Source of the DNA: Clostridium folliculivorans
GTDB lineage: Bacteria; Bacillota; Clostridia; Clostridiales; Clostridiaceae
NCBI RefSeq assembly: GCF_024341905.1
Contig: NZ_BQXY01000013.1
Location: forward strand, 38,054-102,053
Length of the DNA stretch: 64,000 nt
Direction: 5' to 3'
The position numbers and the translations under genes are program-made. The notes below the pieces were generated by a model. The model had not been told where the DNA came from, searched no databases, and saw only the letters and a list, made by a program, of their open reading frames with translations. This document shows, one piece after another, positions 42,902 through 52,175 of the stretch (position 1 is its first letter; every line of letters starts with the position of its first letter).

Positions 42902-44187
42902 TGGCAATTAATACGAAGATAAAAATTTTTAATTTTTTTCCTTATGAGTGTGAAGCTGCAGGAGAATATCTCAACAATATGGCAAGAAACGGATGGATAC
43001 TAAAGTCTATCAAAGGCTCAATATTGATCTTTAAAAGAGATAAATCAAAAACTGTTAGGTATACAGTTGATATACTCCACAAAGTCTCTGAATTTGATTG
43101 TAAAGATAGTAATGAAGCCTTAGAGTATAGAGACTACTGTGAAGCAGCAGGCTGGGAGTTTGTAGGACAGAGAGGGAAGGTTCAGATATTTTATACTGAA
43201 GATACTGAAAATACTTTGGATATACATACTGATGAAAAGGAGAAATTTAAATCAGTATTTAAAGCGTCACTGTATAATGCATTGGCACATGTAGTTCTAA
43301 TTGGAACGTGGCTTTTCTATATATATATTGAATTGTTTTTAGGTAGTCCTGATTACACTCTTTCACATAATTTTGGACTTTTAAATGTTCTCATGATGAT
43401 GTTATTGGTGTTGATATTTGGAGTGGAAGTGGTAGGCTTTATAACTTGGTCAATTAGAGCCAACCGTAATCTAAAAGTGAATAAAGTTATGAAGTATAAT
43501 AATTATAAACAAATACGAATAAAGAGATCATTGCCACTTGCAATAGCTTTAATAACGCTTATAAGCATGATCTGCAATACAAGTGATATGCCCATAGTTA
43601 CCACGTTAATCATTACATTTATACCTATAATAGGAATACTTATAACTAGATTATTTATAAATAAAAAAAGATATTCTAGAAATGTTAATATAGTTATAAC
43701 CCTTTTTGGTATATTAATTTCAACTGTTTTAGTTATGAGTATAGTAGGTAGGGGTATTGGCAGAGCTATTATAAATATCGATAATAATAAACCAGAAAAT
43801 CATGTAGAGCTATCTTTAACTGACTTTGGATATAAGGAGACTGCTAATTCAAATCCATATACTAGTTTTAATGAAAGTATCTTAGCAGAGAGATTAGTGT
43901 ATTTTAGTGATGATAAAGAGCATGATTTAAGTTATACAATTTTTGAAAGTAAATACCCTATGATAGTTGAGTTTAATGCTGACAGACTAGTAAAAACGCT
44001 TAATAAGTTAAATGTAAGAGAATACAAATCAAAACTACCTAGTGGAGTGAAAGTATATGCGTTCAATGAGTCGAAGAGCTTTATATTGGTATCGGGAAAT
44101 AAGATGATTGATGCTAGAAATAACTTTACTGATATGGATGATGAGAAGTTTTTAAGTATAGTTTATAATAAGCTTTTTAAAGAATAG
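42901..44187 (+). CDS. DUF2812 membrane protein paired with PadR
   Basis: A 428-aa protein whose first 110 residues (FFPYECEAAGEYLNNMARNG, YRDYCEAAGWEFV) form a DUF2812 domain. Four to five membrane helices follow (about 120-290), then an extracytoplasmic C-terminal domain of about 130 residues. PadR/DUF2812 pairs act as regulator and membrane-bound signal or anti-regulator, but the mechanism is not established. It is coupled to padR by an ATGA-type overlap. Confidence 0.82.
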   Translation: MAINTKIKIFNFFPYECEAAGEYLNNMARNGWILKSIKGSILIFKRDKSKTVRYTVDILHKVSEFDCKDSNEALEYRDYCEAAGWEFVGQRGKVQIFYTEDTENTLDIHTDEKEKFKSVFKASLYNALAHVVLIGTWLFYIYIELFLGSPDYTLSHNFGLLNVLMMMLLVLIFGVEVVGFITWSIRANRNLKVNKVMKYNNYKQIRIKRSLPLAIALITLISMICNTSDMPIVTTLIITFIPIIGILITRLFINKKRYSRNVNIVITLFGILISTVLVMSIVGRGIGRAIINIDNNKPENHVELSLTDFGYKETANSNPYTSFNESILAERLVYFSDDKEHDLSYTIFESKYPMIVEFNADRLVKTLNKLNVREYKSKLPSGVKVYAFNESKSFILVSGNKMIDARNNFTDMDDEKFLSIVYNKLFKE

Positions 44188-44215
44188 ATATACTATCGAT
44201 GTTTATATATAATAA

Positions 44216-44340
44216 TAATTGAGAGATAAAAACACAGTTTCTGTTGGTAGTCAGAGCCTGCGTATATTGCTATTAGATATTTATACGTAGCAGTAACCTG
44301 CCCTCCTGGGGTTGTCCGTTCTCTTTAATAATAAATTACA
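44216..44340 (+). ncRNA. yjdF-type riboswitch (azaaromatic-sensing motif)
   Basis: The leader before yjdF holds the conserved elements GGTAGTCAGAGCC, then a variable hairpin (GCGTATA with TATACG), then CCTGCCCTCCTGGGG and TTGTCC, enclosed by an imperfect GAGAG/CTCTT stem. This order and its position just before a yjdF gene match the yjdF motif RNA known from Firmicutes. It is much more GC-rich than the surroundings. The ribosome binding site AGGAGGA at 44340-44346 would be the expression platform. A covariance search would confirm it. Confidence 0.72.
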
Positions 44341-44353
44341 GGAGGATTTAATT

Positions 44354-44776
44354 ATGGACTCTATAATTAAATTAACAATTCTTTTTAATGACCCATTTTG
44401 GATTGGTATTTTTGAAGTTATGGATGACTATGAGCTTAAGGTGTGCAAGGTTACATTTGGAGCTGAGCCAAGGGATCAAGAAGTTTATGAATTTATACTA
44501 ATGAATTTCTACAGATTAGATTTCAGTGGTTCAGTAAAACTAGAGAAGAAAGATCTTGCCATAAAGAAACAAAATCCTAAAAGACTTCAAAGAAGTATAA
44601 GAAAAGAGATCAGCGCAAAAGAAGTAGGGACAAAAGCTCAAATAGCAATGAAACTGCAGCACGACCAATTAAAGTTGAAACGTAAAAGTAAAACTAAAGA
44701 GCAAAAGCTTCAGGAAGAGGAAAGAAAATTTAGTATAAAGCAGAGAAAAAAACTTGATAAGCATAAAGGACATTAA
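44354..44776 (+). CDS. yjdF: YjdF family protein (DUF2992)
   Basis: 140 aa from ATG 44354, chosen for its AGGAGGA site; the open frame extends further upstream into the riboswitch. The N-terminal half (KLTILFNDPFWIGIFEVMDD, VTFGAEPRDQEVYEFIL) is the YjdF signature; the C-terminal half is Lys/Glu/Gln-rich and probably helical. YjdF has no firmly known reaction; its riboswitch senses aromatic nitrogen compounds, so a role in their detoxification is assumed. Confidence 0.87.
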   Translation: MDSIIKLTILFNDPFWIGIFEVMDDYELKVCKVTFGAEPRDQEVYEFILMNFYRLDFSGSVKLEKKDLAIKKQNPKRLQRSIRKEISAKEVGTKAQIAMKLQHDQLKLKRKSKTKEQKLQEEERKFSIKQRKKLDKHKGH

Positions 44777-44839
44777 AACTTTTTATTCTTTAGCAAATTT
44801 TTTTGTAATACTGTTCAAAAGCTTTGATATGTGCTATTA

Positions 44840-44918
44840 TATTAAAGCACTTTATTACCCATGCAGTTGCATAACGGGAAAGAAAACACCTACTATTTAG
44901 CAGGTGTTTTCTTTTTTA
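44840..44918 (+). ncRNA. Candidate small RNA ending in a strong terminator
   Basis: After a possible promoter (TTCAAA near 44814, TTATAT near 44837) come a hairpin CCC-ATGCA-GT-TGCAT-AAC-GGG and a strong terminator (AGAAAACACCT with AGGTGTTTTCT, then TTTTT). No ORF lies between yjdF and this terminator, 105 bases past the yjdF stop. It is either a short RNA of about 75 bases or simply the far terminator of yjdF. Confidence 0.4.
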
Positions 44919-44950
44919 CTATAGTAGGCAATTATATTTCAGATTGTATA

Positions 44951-45382
44951 TTATCTATTCATCACATCTTGTGAACTGCTGAAAAGAAGTGAAAAATCAG
45001 ATTTTCGAAGCCAGCCCTTTGAGTTGAAGTCAGTATTTAATGGTAAAGATACGAAATACCATATCTGATTATTTACTTCAGCTTCTTCAAGAATTCCAAC
45101 TTGAAGCTTTTGAGTTATCTTGTTTATAATAGGGCCTTTTTCTAAAGGAGAAAGCATTAAAAGAACCCCTTCAAGAGTAACGCCATTAGAGGTTGTGTTA
45201 TTTAAGTATCTTATTGAAATATTAGTAAGGCTTGTGTTTAGGGAATTATATTTTTCCCTTAATGCCTTATGTTGATTAGATAGTAGTAAATACTGTTGCC
45301 TAGAAAAACTAAGTTTTCTATCAAAATATAAATACATACAGGCAATAACTAAAATTAATAAGAAGATTATTATTAGTTTCAA
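44951..45382 (-). CDS. Membrane-anchored coiled-coil protein with SH3-like end
   Basis: A 143-aa protein with an N-terminal membrane helix (about residues 1-22), a coiled coil (about 28-60) and a C-terminal beta-rich domain (about 70-140: VTLEGVLLMLSPLEKGPIIN and WYFVSLPLNTDFNSKGWLRKSD) resembling a bacterial SH3-type domain. I favour TTG at 45382 because GGGAGTGG lies 5 bases upstream; a GTG at 45397 has no such site. It may bind the cell wall or a protein partner. No family name is recognised. It is a single gene. Confidence 0.6.
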   Translation of the reverse strand: MKLIIIFLLILVIACMYLYFDRKLSFSRQQYLLLSNQHKALREKYNSLNTSLTNISIRYLNNTTSNGVTLEGVLLMLSPLEKGPIINKITQKLQVGILEEAEVNNQIWYFVSLPLNTDFNSKGWLRKSDFSLLFSSSQDVMNR

Positions 45383-45534
45383 AGATTCCACTCCCACAAA
45401 AGAAATATCATTAAAGTATATTAATATTTTCTCTGAAAAATGTGGGGAATCTATAATACTATAAACAGTTACAAAATGTTAATTAAATTTCTTCAAGTTC
45501 TCAATTTAGGTTATAAATGCTTAAGAAACATAGA

Positions 45535-45588
45535 TGCATGATCTTTAAACATGTATAACATAAGTTTTTGTAATGGAACCTTATACAA
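45535..45588. repeat. Copy 2 of the 54-bp degenerate dispersed repeat
   Basis: It matches 39603-39656 at about 43 of 54 positions and overlaps the last bases of the Sir2 gene. Its core is TAAGTTTTTGTAATG and AACCTTATA. Confidence 0.45.
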
Positions 45589-46303
45589 CTGAACTTAAGA
45601 CTTTACCGATTGAATCGTGAATGACTAAATTAGCTTTGCTATCTGCGGAGGTGGTGCTCTTATTTATTAATACTAGATTTTTACCTCTAAAATAATTTAT
45701 AAGTCCAGCAGCTGGGTAAACAACAAGAGAAGTTCCTCCTATTATTAAAGTATCTGCCGCAGCTATAGCTTTAACTGCTCCATTAATGATATCTTCATCT
45801 AGTCCCTCTTCGTATAAAACTACATCAGGTTTAACCGTTCCACCACATTTAGTACAGGCTGGGATACCTTCTGATTCTAAAATAAACCTCTCATCATAAA
45901 AGGCATGGCACTTAGTACAATAATTTCGTAACACTGATCCATGAAGCTCGAAAACATTTTTAGAACCAGCAGCTTGATGAAGTCCATCTATATTTTGAGT
46001 GACAATTGCCTTAAGTTTGCCCATCTCTTCAAGTTTTGCTAAGGCTAAGTGTCCAGCATTAGGTTTCGCATTAGGGTATATTAATTTATCCTTATAGAAA
46101 CTATAAAAGTCCTCGGGATATCTCATAAAAAATGTATGGGATACTAGTTGCTCAGGTGTGAAAGTCATGTTTAACTTTTTGTTGAAAAGTCCATTAGAAC
46201 TTCTGAAATCGGGTATACCGGATTCAGTACTCATACCAGCACCACCAAAGAAGACAATATTATTAGAATTATCTATGATTTCTTTTAATTTATCTAAATT
46301 CAT
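45581..46303 (-). CDS. cobB: NAD-dependent protein deacylase, Sir2 family
   Basis: A 240-aa sirtuin with GAGMSTESGIPDFR near residue 22, TQNIDGLHQAAG near 103, the catalytic His in ELHGSV, a complete zinc site CxxC...CxxC (CTKC, CTKC), and GGTSLVVYPAAGL near 187. It removes acetyl or other acyl groups from protein Lys using NAD. The ATG at 46303 follows GAGGTGA; the frame extends three codons further. The length is standard. It is a single gene without neighbours that define its targets. Confidence 0.92.
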   Translation of the reverse strand: MNLDKLKEIIDNSNNIVFFGGAGMSTESGIPDFRSSNGLFNKKLNMTFTPEQLVSHTFFMRYPEDFYSFYKDKLIYPNAKPNAGHLALAKLEEMGKLKAIVTQNIDGLHQAAGSKNVFELHGSVLRNYCTKCHAFYDERFILESEGIPACTKCGGTVKPDVVLYEEGLDEDIINGAVKAIAAADTLIIGGTSLVVYPAAGLINYFRGKNLVLINKSTTSADSKANLVIHDSIGKVLSSVV

Positions 46304-46597
46304 CAAAATCACCTCATTAAAATTATATCACAAGTATTGAAGTATTATTAATTTATCTGTTATTATTAATTAGAATGTATGAGTTACATAATGTTTAAAA
46401 AAGTTACCTTTTTCAGATTGGAGGGGTTTACTAAAAAGATACTTTGCCTCTAATAAGTAATCATAAGATTTGAGAAACTTTAGGTGTGCATAAGGGATTA
46501 TTAGAGTTGGAGTTATAAAGATATAGAAAATATAATTCAGTTCAGCTGAGTTTCATTATATATGGAAAGATAAAATTTATTTCAGGGGGAATAGGAC

Positions 46598-47656
46598 TTG
46601 CGTTTGAAGAGAGTTTTAACAACTGCTGCTTTAGCTGTATGCGTAATAACAGGGTCGCTTTTTTATTACAACAAAAATGTACAAGCTCAAAAATCAAAGG
46701 AAGCGTTTAGTGCTTTAAAAAGCGATTATTTAAATGAACGTATAGATTATAAATTGCTTAGTACTAAAATTAATGACTTAGAAAAGACAGGTTCATATAA
46801 AGCAGATGATAGTGAAATTAAGAGTTTGGAAACGATAGAAAAGCAAAGAAACGAACTTAAGAATATAGAGGAACAGTTTGCAAAGAAGAATTATAAATAT
46901 GTTTTGCCGTCAATAGCAAGTTTAGAAAAGCAAATTGACGATAAAGCTCTTAAAGATAAGCTATTACAGCTTAAAAGTGCGATAGAAGATTCTGTTTCAG
47001 ATGATTTAAAACAATATATAACTGATTCTAAATATGATGATGGACTAAATTTCTTAGACGAAAATAAAGAATACTTGTCTAAAGACTTTTTAGATAGCAG
47101 TAAAAAGCTTATTGAAGACGCAAAAGTAAAGGCAGAAGAAGAAAAGAAGAAGTTAGAAGCGGATAGAAAGGCAGCAGAAGAAAAAGCGAAAAAATCTGTT
47201 AGTCCTGCTATTGCCGAGTATCTTAACGGATATACGCCTAATCCTGATAAGGAAAATGTTGTGAAGAACTATTCAAGTAGATCTAAATTTTTAGTTTGGG
47301 TGGATCTTCAAAACCAGAAAACAAATGTATTTGTAGGCAGTAAGGGTGATTGGAAGCTTATAAAAGAGATAGATTGCTCTACTGGTGCAGCAGGAAGCGA
47401 GACTCCAAAAGGAATATATAAGGTTTCTGCAAGAGGTGACTGGTTCTATAATGCAAGCATAAACGAAGGAGCAAAAAATTGGGTTCAGTTTTTTGGTAAC
47501 TACCTTTTCCATTCTTGGCCTATGGACAAGAATAAAAATATTACTGATTATACTTTAGGAAAGCCTGTATCTCATGGATGTGTAAGGTTAAGCCTAGAGA
47601 ATTCTAAATGGATATTTAATAATATACCAGGTGGTACCACAGTTTACGTTAATTAA
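46598..47656 (+). CDS. L,D-transpeptidase (YkuD) with coiled-coil stalk
   Basis: A 352-aa secreted or membrane-anchored protein. Residues about 5-25 form a signal anchor, about 30-195 a Lys/Glu-rich helical stalk, and about 225-352 the YkuD domain with the catalytic HSWPMDK ... KPVSHGCVRLS motif (His and Cys). It makes 3-3 cross-links in peptidoglycan or attaches proteins to the wall. The start is TTG at 46598 with GGGGGA 7 bases before it. A clear terminator follows, so it is a single gene separate from the next operon. Confidence 0.88.
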   Translation: MRLKRVLTTAALAVCVITGSLFYYNKNVQAQKSKEAFSALKSDYLNERIDYKLLSTKINDLEKTGSYKADDSEIKSLETIEKQRNELKNIEEQFAKKNYKYVLPSIASLEKQIDDKALKDKLLQLKSAIEDSVSDDLKQYITDSKYDDGLNFLDENKEYLSKDFLDSSKKLIEDAKVKAEEEKKKLEADRKAAEEKAKKSVSPAIAEYLNGYTPNPDKENVVKNYSSRSKFLVWVDLQNQKTNVFVGSKGDWKLIKEIDCSTGAAGSETPKGIYKVSARGDWFYNASINEGAKNWVQFFGNYLFHSWPMDKNKNITDYTLGKPVSHGCVRLSLENSKWIFNNIPGGTTVYVN

Positions 47657-47731
47657 GGTAAGCTTAACAATTTATAAGTAACATATTTATATAATTTAAT
47701 AAGCATTTTAAAAAGTCTATTATAGTATTTT

Positions 47732-47772
47732 AAAAAGCTCGCTGAAGAAGGTCGTTTCAGTGAGCTTTTTTC
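47732..47772 (+). terminator. Terminator after the L,D-transpeptidase gene
   Basis: AAAAAGCTCGCTGAA pairs with TTCAGTGAGCTTTTT (one G-T pair), followed by more Ts. Confidence 0.9.
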
Positions 47773-47912
47773 TTTTTATAAAATAATATATGAATCTTCA
47801 GAAATTTGTAAGGAAGTTGTAATAAAAACTGATACAATACTATGATATAATGGTGGTAAAATTTAACTTATATTGCAATAATGTTTATATATTATAAGAA
47901 AGTAGGGGAATT

Positions 47913-50285
47913 ATGAGAAAAGTAGTCAATAGAGCATTAATTTTTATTCTTGCAATGGCATTAATTATCCCTTTAGTTTTAGTAAGAGGTGAAACTGTTA
48001 AAGCAGATACTAAAAAAGGTGTAACAGTGAAAGCTACTGTGGGATTTAATGACAAGTATAAGATAGGTTACTATACACCTATAAATATATCCATAAAAAA
48101 TGATTATAAGGATATACAAGGAACTGTTGAAGTTAAGGTTCCTACTTCAGAAAATAAATACGATAGTTATTTAAAGAATATTAGTCTTCAAAAAGGGGCC
48201 GAGAAAGTTGTTACCATCAATGTACCTGTAAAGCAAGCCTTTCTGAAATATGAAATATCAATAAAAGATGGAAATGATGAAGTATATAGCGAAGAAATTA
48301 AGGTTGGAAACTCCACAAATCAAACTGTAAAGTTTATAGGAATTTTAAGCGATGATTTTGATAGCTTAACATACCTTAATAAAATTCCAGCACCAAAAGG
48401 TGTTACTTTATCAACAGAATTGATAAAGCTAGATGAAAATAAATTCCCGGACTATCTTCAGGTACTCCAATCTTTTGACATAATAGTAATCAATAATTTT
48501 GATAGTTCTAAATTATCTAAGGAAGCTTATGAAAATCTAAAGAGTTGGGTAAAACTTGGCGGAACCTTGGTAATTGGTACCGGTACTAACTATAATAAAA
48601 CTCTAAGCTTATTTAAGGATGATTTTATAAAGGGCCAGCCTGGTGAACTTACAAAAGTGAATACCAATAAGATATATAATATAGCTACCAATGGGGATAA
48701 CAACAATTCAGTTTCATTAGAAAATCTAAATATACAGCTAGATAGAAGTAACACAAATATACAAGAAGGAAATTTCAAACTTCTTCAGACAGTTAGTATA
48801 GGTTCGGGAAATGTAGCTATAGCAGGTTTTGATTTTGGGCTTAAACCTTTTGTTGGTTGGGCAAATAACAGCTCCTTCGGAGAAAAGATTTTTGGCATGA
48901 TAAATCCAAGTTTTATTAACAGTGCTAAATTTGATAATAGCTATATGAACACTTATTTCTCTGTAAGTGAATTAGTAAACAATTTAATGACTAAAAAAGC
49001 AAATATAAATATGTATCTTTTAGTGCTAATAATTTATATTGTTCTAGTAGCTCCAATAAGTTATTTTGTGCTTAAAAAATTAGATAAACGTGAATTAATG
49101 TGGATAACAGTTCCATGCATTGCTATAGTGTTTGGAGTTGTAGTTTATTTCTTAGGAAGTGGAACAAGGTTAAATACTGTAGTTGCAAATAACGCCAATA
49201 TAATAAACATGGATTCAAAAGGAGCAGCTACTAAAAACACATATGTAGGGATATTCACACCCAAAAAAATGAGTGTTGAAGTGGCAAGTAAAGAAGGACA
49301 AAAGCTAGAGTCAGTGGATAATCCTAATTATAATGGAAATCCAGATAATGCAAAGAAAAATGAACTTGATACTTTAATAAGAGAAGATAAAGGAACTCTT
49401 GAATTTAAAAATAAAAGTGTACTTGCCACTAGAACCGTGAAGATACCGTCTTCTAATATTAGCATTGGAAAAATAGATTCTGATGTATCCATAGATGGAG
49501 ATGATATAAAAGGGACTATTAAGAATTCCACATCATATGATTTTGAATATTGTTACGTAATAACTCCTAAGTCTTACTATATTCTTGGAGCTGTAAAAAA
49601 AGGAGATAGCGTAAACATAGATAAAAAAACAGGAGATTATAATGGTGATATAAATCAACTAACCTATGAGAATAAAATATATAAAATAGGCAGTCCTAAT
49701 GCCAGCGATGAGGATAGATATAATGCTAGCTTATTTAGAATGTCATATTCTGAATCGATGCAAACAACAAGAATTAAAGATATTTCTATTATAGCAATAA
49801 CAAAAGATAATATCTCAAAACCTTTAGTAGTAAATGGTAAGGATTCGGAAGTTAAGGATAGAACTATAATAAGGGTGCCTTTACAACTAAATTTTAAGAA
49901 TGGAGATACTATTCAGTACCCAATGGGATTTGTAAATCATAGAGTAGTTGAAATGTCCACTACAAATTATGATCCATATGGAGAAGTCTTCTATGGTGCC
50001 GGAACTCCTGAGATAGTATATGATATCGATAAAAACATGATTGTATCAGAACTAAAACTAGATTCAAGTTCAACTAGTAGTAATATAGGAACTTCTAATG
50101 CAGTTTTAGAAGCGTATGATTATAAGCAAAATAAGTATGTATCTGTAACTTCCAGTAGTTTTAATGGCGATGATTTAAAGAAGTATTTGAATAATGATAA
50201 TGAATTAAAGATTAAAGTTAGTGTAAACAATAATGGTGGACCAGTTCAAATACCAGATATATCTGTAAAAGGGAAGGTGAAATAA
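47913..50285 (+). CDS. Large membrane-anchored extracellular protein, first gene of the ABC/MoxR/VWA operon
   Basis: A 790-aa protein with a signal peptide (about residues 1-30), an extracellular beta-rich N-terminal domain (about 35-130), an amidotransferase-like alpha/beta domain (about 135-320: PDYLQVLQSFDIIVINNF, LKSWVKLGGTLVIGTG), two membrane helices (about 365-425) and a C-terminal extracellular beta-rich region of about 340 residues. I recognise no named family; the middle domain resembles the GATase1-like parts of Bat-type proteins. The stop overlaps the start of the ABC ATPase (TAATG), so it belongs to that transporter. It may be the extracellular partner of the exporter. Confidence 0.65.
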   Translation: MRKVVNRALIFILAMALIIPLVLVRGETVKADTKKGVTVKATVGFNDKYKIGYYTPINISIKNDYKDIQGTVEVKVPTSENKYDSYLKNISLQKGAEKVVTINVPVKQAFLKYEISIKDGNDEVYSEEIKVGNSTNQTVKFIGILSDDFDSLTYLNKIPAPKGVTLSTELIKLDENKFPDYLQVLQSFDIIVINNFDSSKLSKEAYENLKSWVKLGGTLVIGTGTNYNKTLSLFKDDFIKGQPGELTKVNTNKIYNIATNGDNNNSVSLENLNIQLDRSNTNIQEGNFKLLQTVSIGSGNVAIAGFDFGLKPFVGWANNSSFGEKIFGMINPSFINSAKFDNSYMNTYFSVSELVNNLMTKKANINMYLLVLIIYIVLVAPISYFVLKKLDKRELMWITVPCIAIVFGVVVYFLGSGTRLNTVVANNANIINMDSKGAATKNTYVGIFTPKKMSVEVASKEGQKLESVDNPNYNGNPDNAKKNELDTLIREDKGTLEFKNKSVLATRTVKIPSSNISIGKIDSDVSIDGDDIKGTIKNSTSYDFEYCYVITPKSYYILGAVKKGDSVNIDKKTGDYNGDINQLTYENKIYKIGSPNASDEDRYNASLFRMSYSESMQTTRIKDISIIAITKDNISKPLVVNGKDSEVKDRTIIRVPLQLNFKNGDTIQYPMGFVNHRVVEMSTTNYDPYGEVFYGAGTPEIVYDIDKNMIVSELKLDSSSTSSNIGTSNAVLEAYDYKQNKYVSVTSSSFNGDDLKKYLNNDNELKIKVSVNNNGGPVQIPDISVKGKVK

Positions 50286-51214
50286 TGTTAGAGATAAAAG
50301 ATCTTTACAAAACATACGGAAAGTTTCAAGCTGTAAGAGGTCTAAATCTTGAAATTCCCAAAGGAGAGATATTTGGATTTGTAGGACCTAACGGTGCAGG
50401 AAAAACAACTACAATGAGAATAATATGTGGTCTATTAGATGCTACCTCTGGAAAAGTTGTGGTGGATGGGATTAATGCTCTAAAGGATACAAGGCTCTTA
50501 AAAAGTAAAATAGGTTATATGCCTGACTTTTTTGGAGTATATGATGATCTTAAGGTTACAGAGTATTTAGAATTCTATGCATCAATCTATAATATAACTG
50601 GTACTGAAAGCAAGAAGATATGTATGGATTTATTAGAATTAGTAGACCTAGTAGATAAGAAAGATTTCTATGTAGATAACTTATCTAGAGGTATGAAACA
50701 AAGACTTTGCTTAGCTAGAAGTTTGGTTCATAATCCAGAACTTTTAGTGCTAGATGAGCCGGCTTCGGGTATGGATCCTAGAGCGAGAATTGAGATGAAG
50801 GAAATACTAAGAACTTTAAAAGGAATGGGGAAGACCATATTAGTAAGTTCTCATATACTACCAGAGCTAGCGGAGCTTTGTACTTCTATTGGTATCATTG
50901 AAAGAGGTCAGGTAGTTGTAAATGGTACTGTAGAAGAAATAATGAAAAAGATATACCACACCCAAACCATAAAGATTAAGGTTTTGGATAAAGCTGAAGA
51001 GACTTTAAGGATACTTAAAGAGTACCCAGATTTAGATAATATAAATCCTGTTGGTGATAATATAGTAGAAGCTTCTTTTAAAGGTGATGATAGGTATATG
51101 AATGAGCTACTAGTAAGACTTATAAATAATAATATTCCTGTTGTATCTTTTAATCAGCTTGATGGAAATCTTGAGGATATCTTTATGAAAGTAACTGCTA
51201 CTTTGGAGGAATAG
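50285..51214 (+). CDS. ABC transporter ATPase (ABC-2 type)
   Basis: A 309-aa ATPase with Walker A GPNGAGKTTT near residue 37, the Q-loop, signature LSRGMKQRLCLARSL (LSRGM instead of LSGGQ, common in the CcmA/NatA group), Walker B LLVLDEPASGMDPR and the switch His in SSHILPE. A C-terminal regulatory part follows. It pairs with the permease encoded next. Such ABC-2 systems export drugs, lipids or polymers, or anchor gliding or surface machinery; the substrate is not shown. Confidence 0.92.
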   Translation: MLEIKDLYKTYGKFQAVRGLNLEIPKGEIFGFVGPNGAGKTTTMRIICGLLDATSGKVVVDGINALKDTRLLKSKIGYMPDFFGVYDDLKVTEYLEFYASIYNITGTESKKICMDLLELVDLVDKKDFYVDNLSRGMKQRLCLARSLVHNPELLVLDEPASGMDPRARIEMKEILRTLKGMGKTILVSSHILPELAELCTSIGIIERGQVVVNGTVEEIMKKIYHTQTIKIKVLDKAEETLRILKEYPDLDNINPVGDNIVEASFKGDDRYMNELLVRLINNNIPVVSFNQLDGNLEDIFMKVTATLEE

Positions 51215-51216
51215 TG

Positions 51217-52143
51217 ATGAAGATGAATATTAATAAAAGCAGTTTTAGAATAAATCCAGTATTACTTAAAGAATTAAGAGTTAAGATGAGGGGATGGAGA
51301 GCACCTATATTAATAGGAGTTTATAATCTAGTATTGACCCTACTTACAATACTTTTTCTTAAAACCGTTATGAACCGTGGTGCAATGAATGCAGAACAGG
51401 TATTTATAACTTATGGTTTTATGTCTGCAGCGCAATTTGGTCTTATCAGCTTAATTGCTCCAGCTTTAACAGCGGGAGCGATATCGGGGGAGAGAGAAAA
51501 ACAAACTTTAGATATACTTTTATCGACTACTTTAAAGCATAGATCTATAATCTTAGGAAAACTGTTTGCATCACTAAGCCATATAATACTTCTTATATTG
51601 AGCTCAATACCGATATTCTCAATAATATTTCTATTTGGTGGAATTGGTATAAGTGAATTGCTGCAGACCTTCTTATTTTATATTGTACTTGCAATAACTT
51701 TAGGAAGCATTGGACTTTTCTTTTCAACTTTTATAAAGAAAAGCACTGCTGCTAATGTATTGTCTTATGCTTTGATTGTATTCTTGTTCATAGGAACACT
51801 ATTAATAACAGTATTCTATGTTCAGTTAGTTATTCAACCTACTCTGCTAAATAAATCTTATGATCAAACCTTTTGGCTCATGTATTTAAATCCAGCAGCT
51901 TCATTTGTTACACTTTTAGTAAGCCAGTTTGGTGTAAGTGGTCAGTCAATCTTTCCGGGGTTTTATATATCAGGTAGCAGTCAAAATATGTGGGCTATTA
52001 ATATAGTAATAGATTTAGTTTTATCAATATTATTACTTACAGCATGTTCATATAAATTAAACCCTGCAAGAAGAAAGTTTTCAATAGATAAAAAGTATGA
52101 TGAGCTTCACAAGGATGATGTCAGTGAAGATAATGATAAATAA
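51217..52143 (+). CDS. ABC-2 type permease
   Basis: About 308 aa with six membrane helices and the ABC-2 marks (NPVLLKELRVKMRGWRAP at the start, GAISGEREKQTLDILLSTTLKHRSIILGKL near 95, VLLVS-type helices later). It forms the channel for the ATPase encoded just before. ATG 51217 lies right after the ATPase stop with GGAGG upstream; a GTG at 51214 is possible. Gene order resembles GldA/GldF-type transporters with an extra GldG-like partner (here the 790-aa protein). Confidence 0.85.
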   Translation: MKMNINKSSFRINPVLLKELRVKMRGWRAPILIGVYNLVLTLLTILFLKTVMNRGAMNAEQVFITYGFMSAAQFGLISLIAPALTAGAISGEREKQTLDILLSTTLKHRSIILGKLFASLSHIILLILSSIPIFSIIFLFGGIGISELLQTFLFYIVLAITLGSIGLFFSTFIKKSTAANVLSYALIVFLFIGTLLITVFYVQLVIQPTLLNKSYDQTFWLMYLNPAASFVTLLVSQFGVSGQSIFPGFYISGSSQNMWAINIVIDLVLSILLLTACSYKLNPARRKFSIDKKYDELHKDDVSEDNDK

Positions 52144-52175
52144 GTTTTTTAATAAAAGTTATAGGAGGTGCCATT

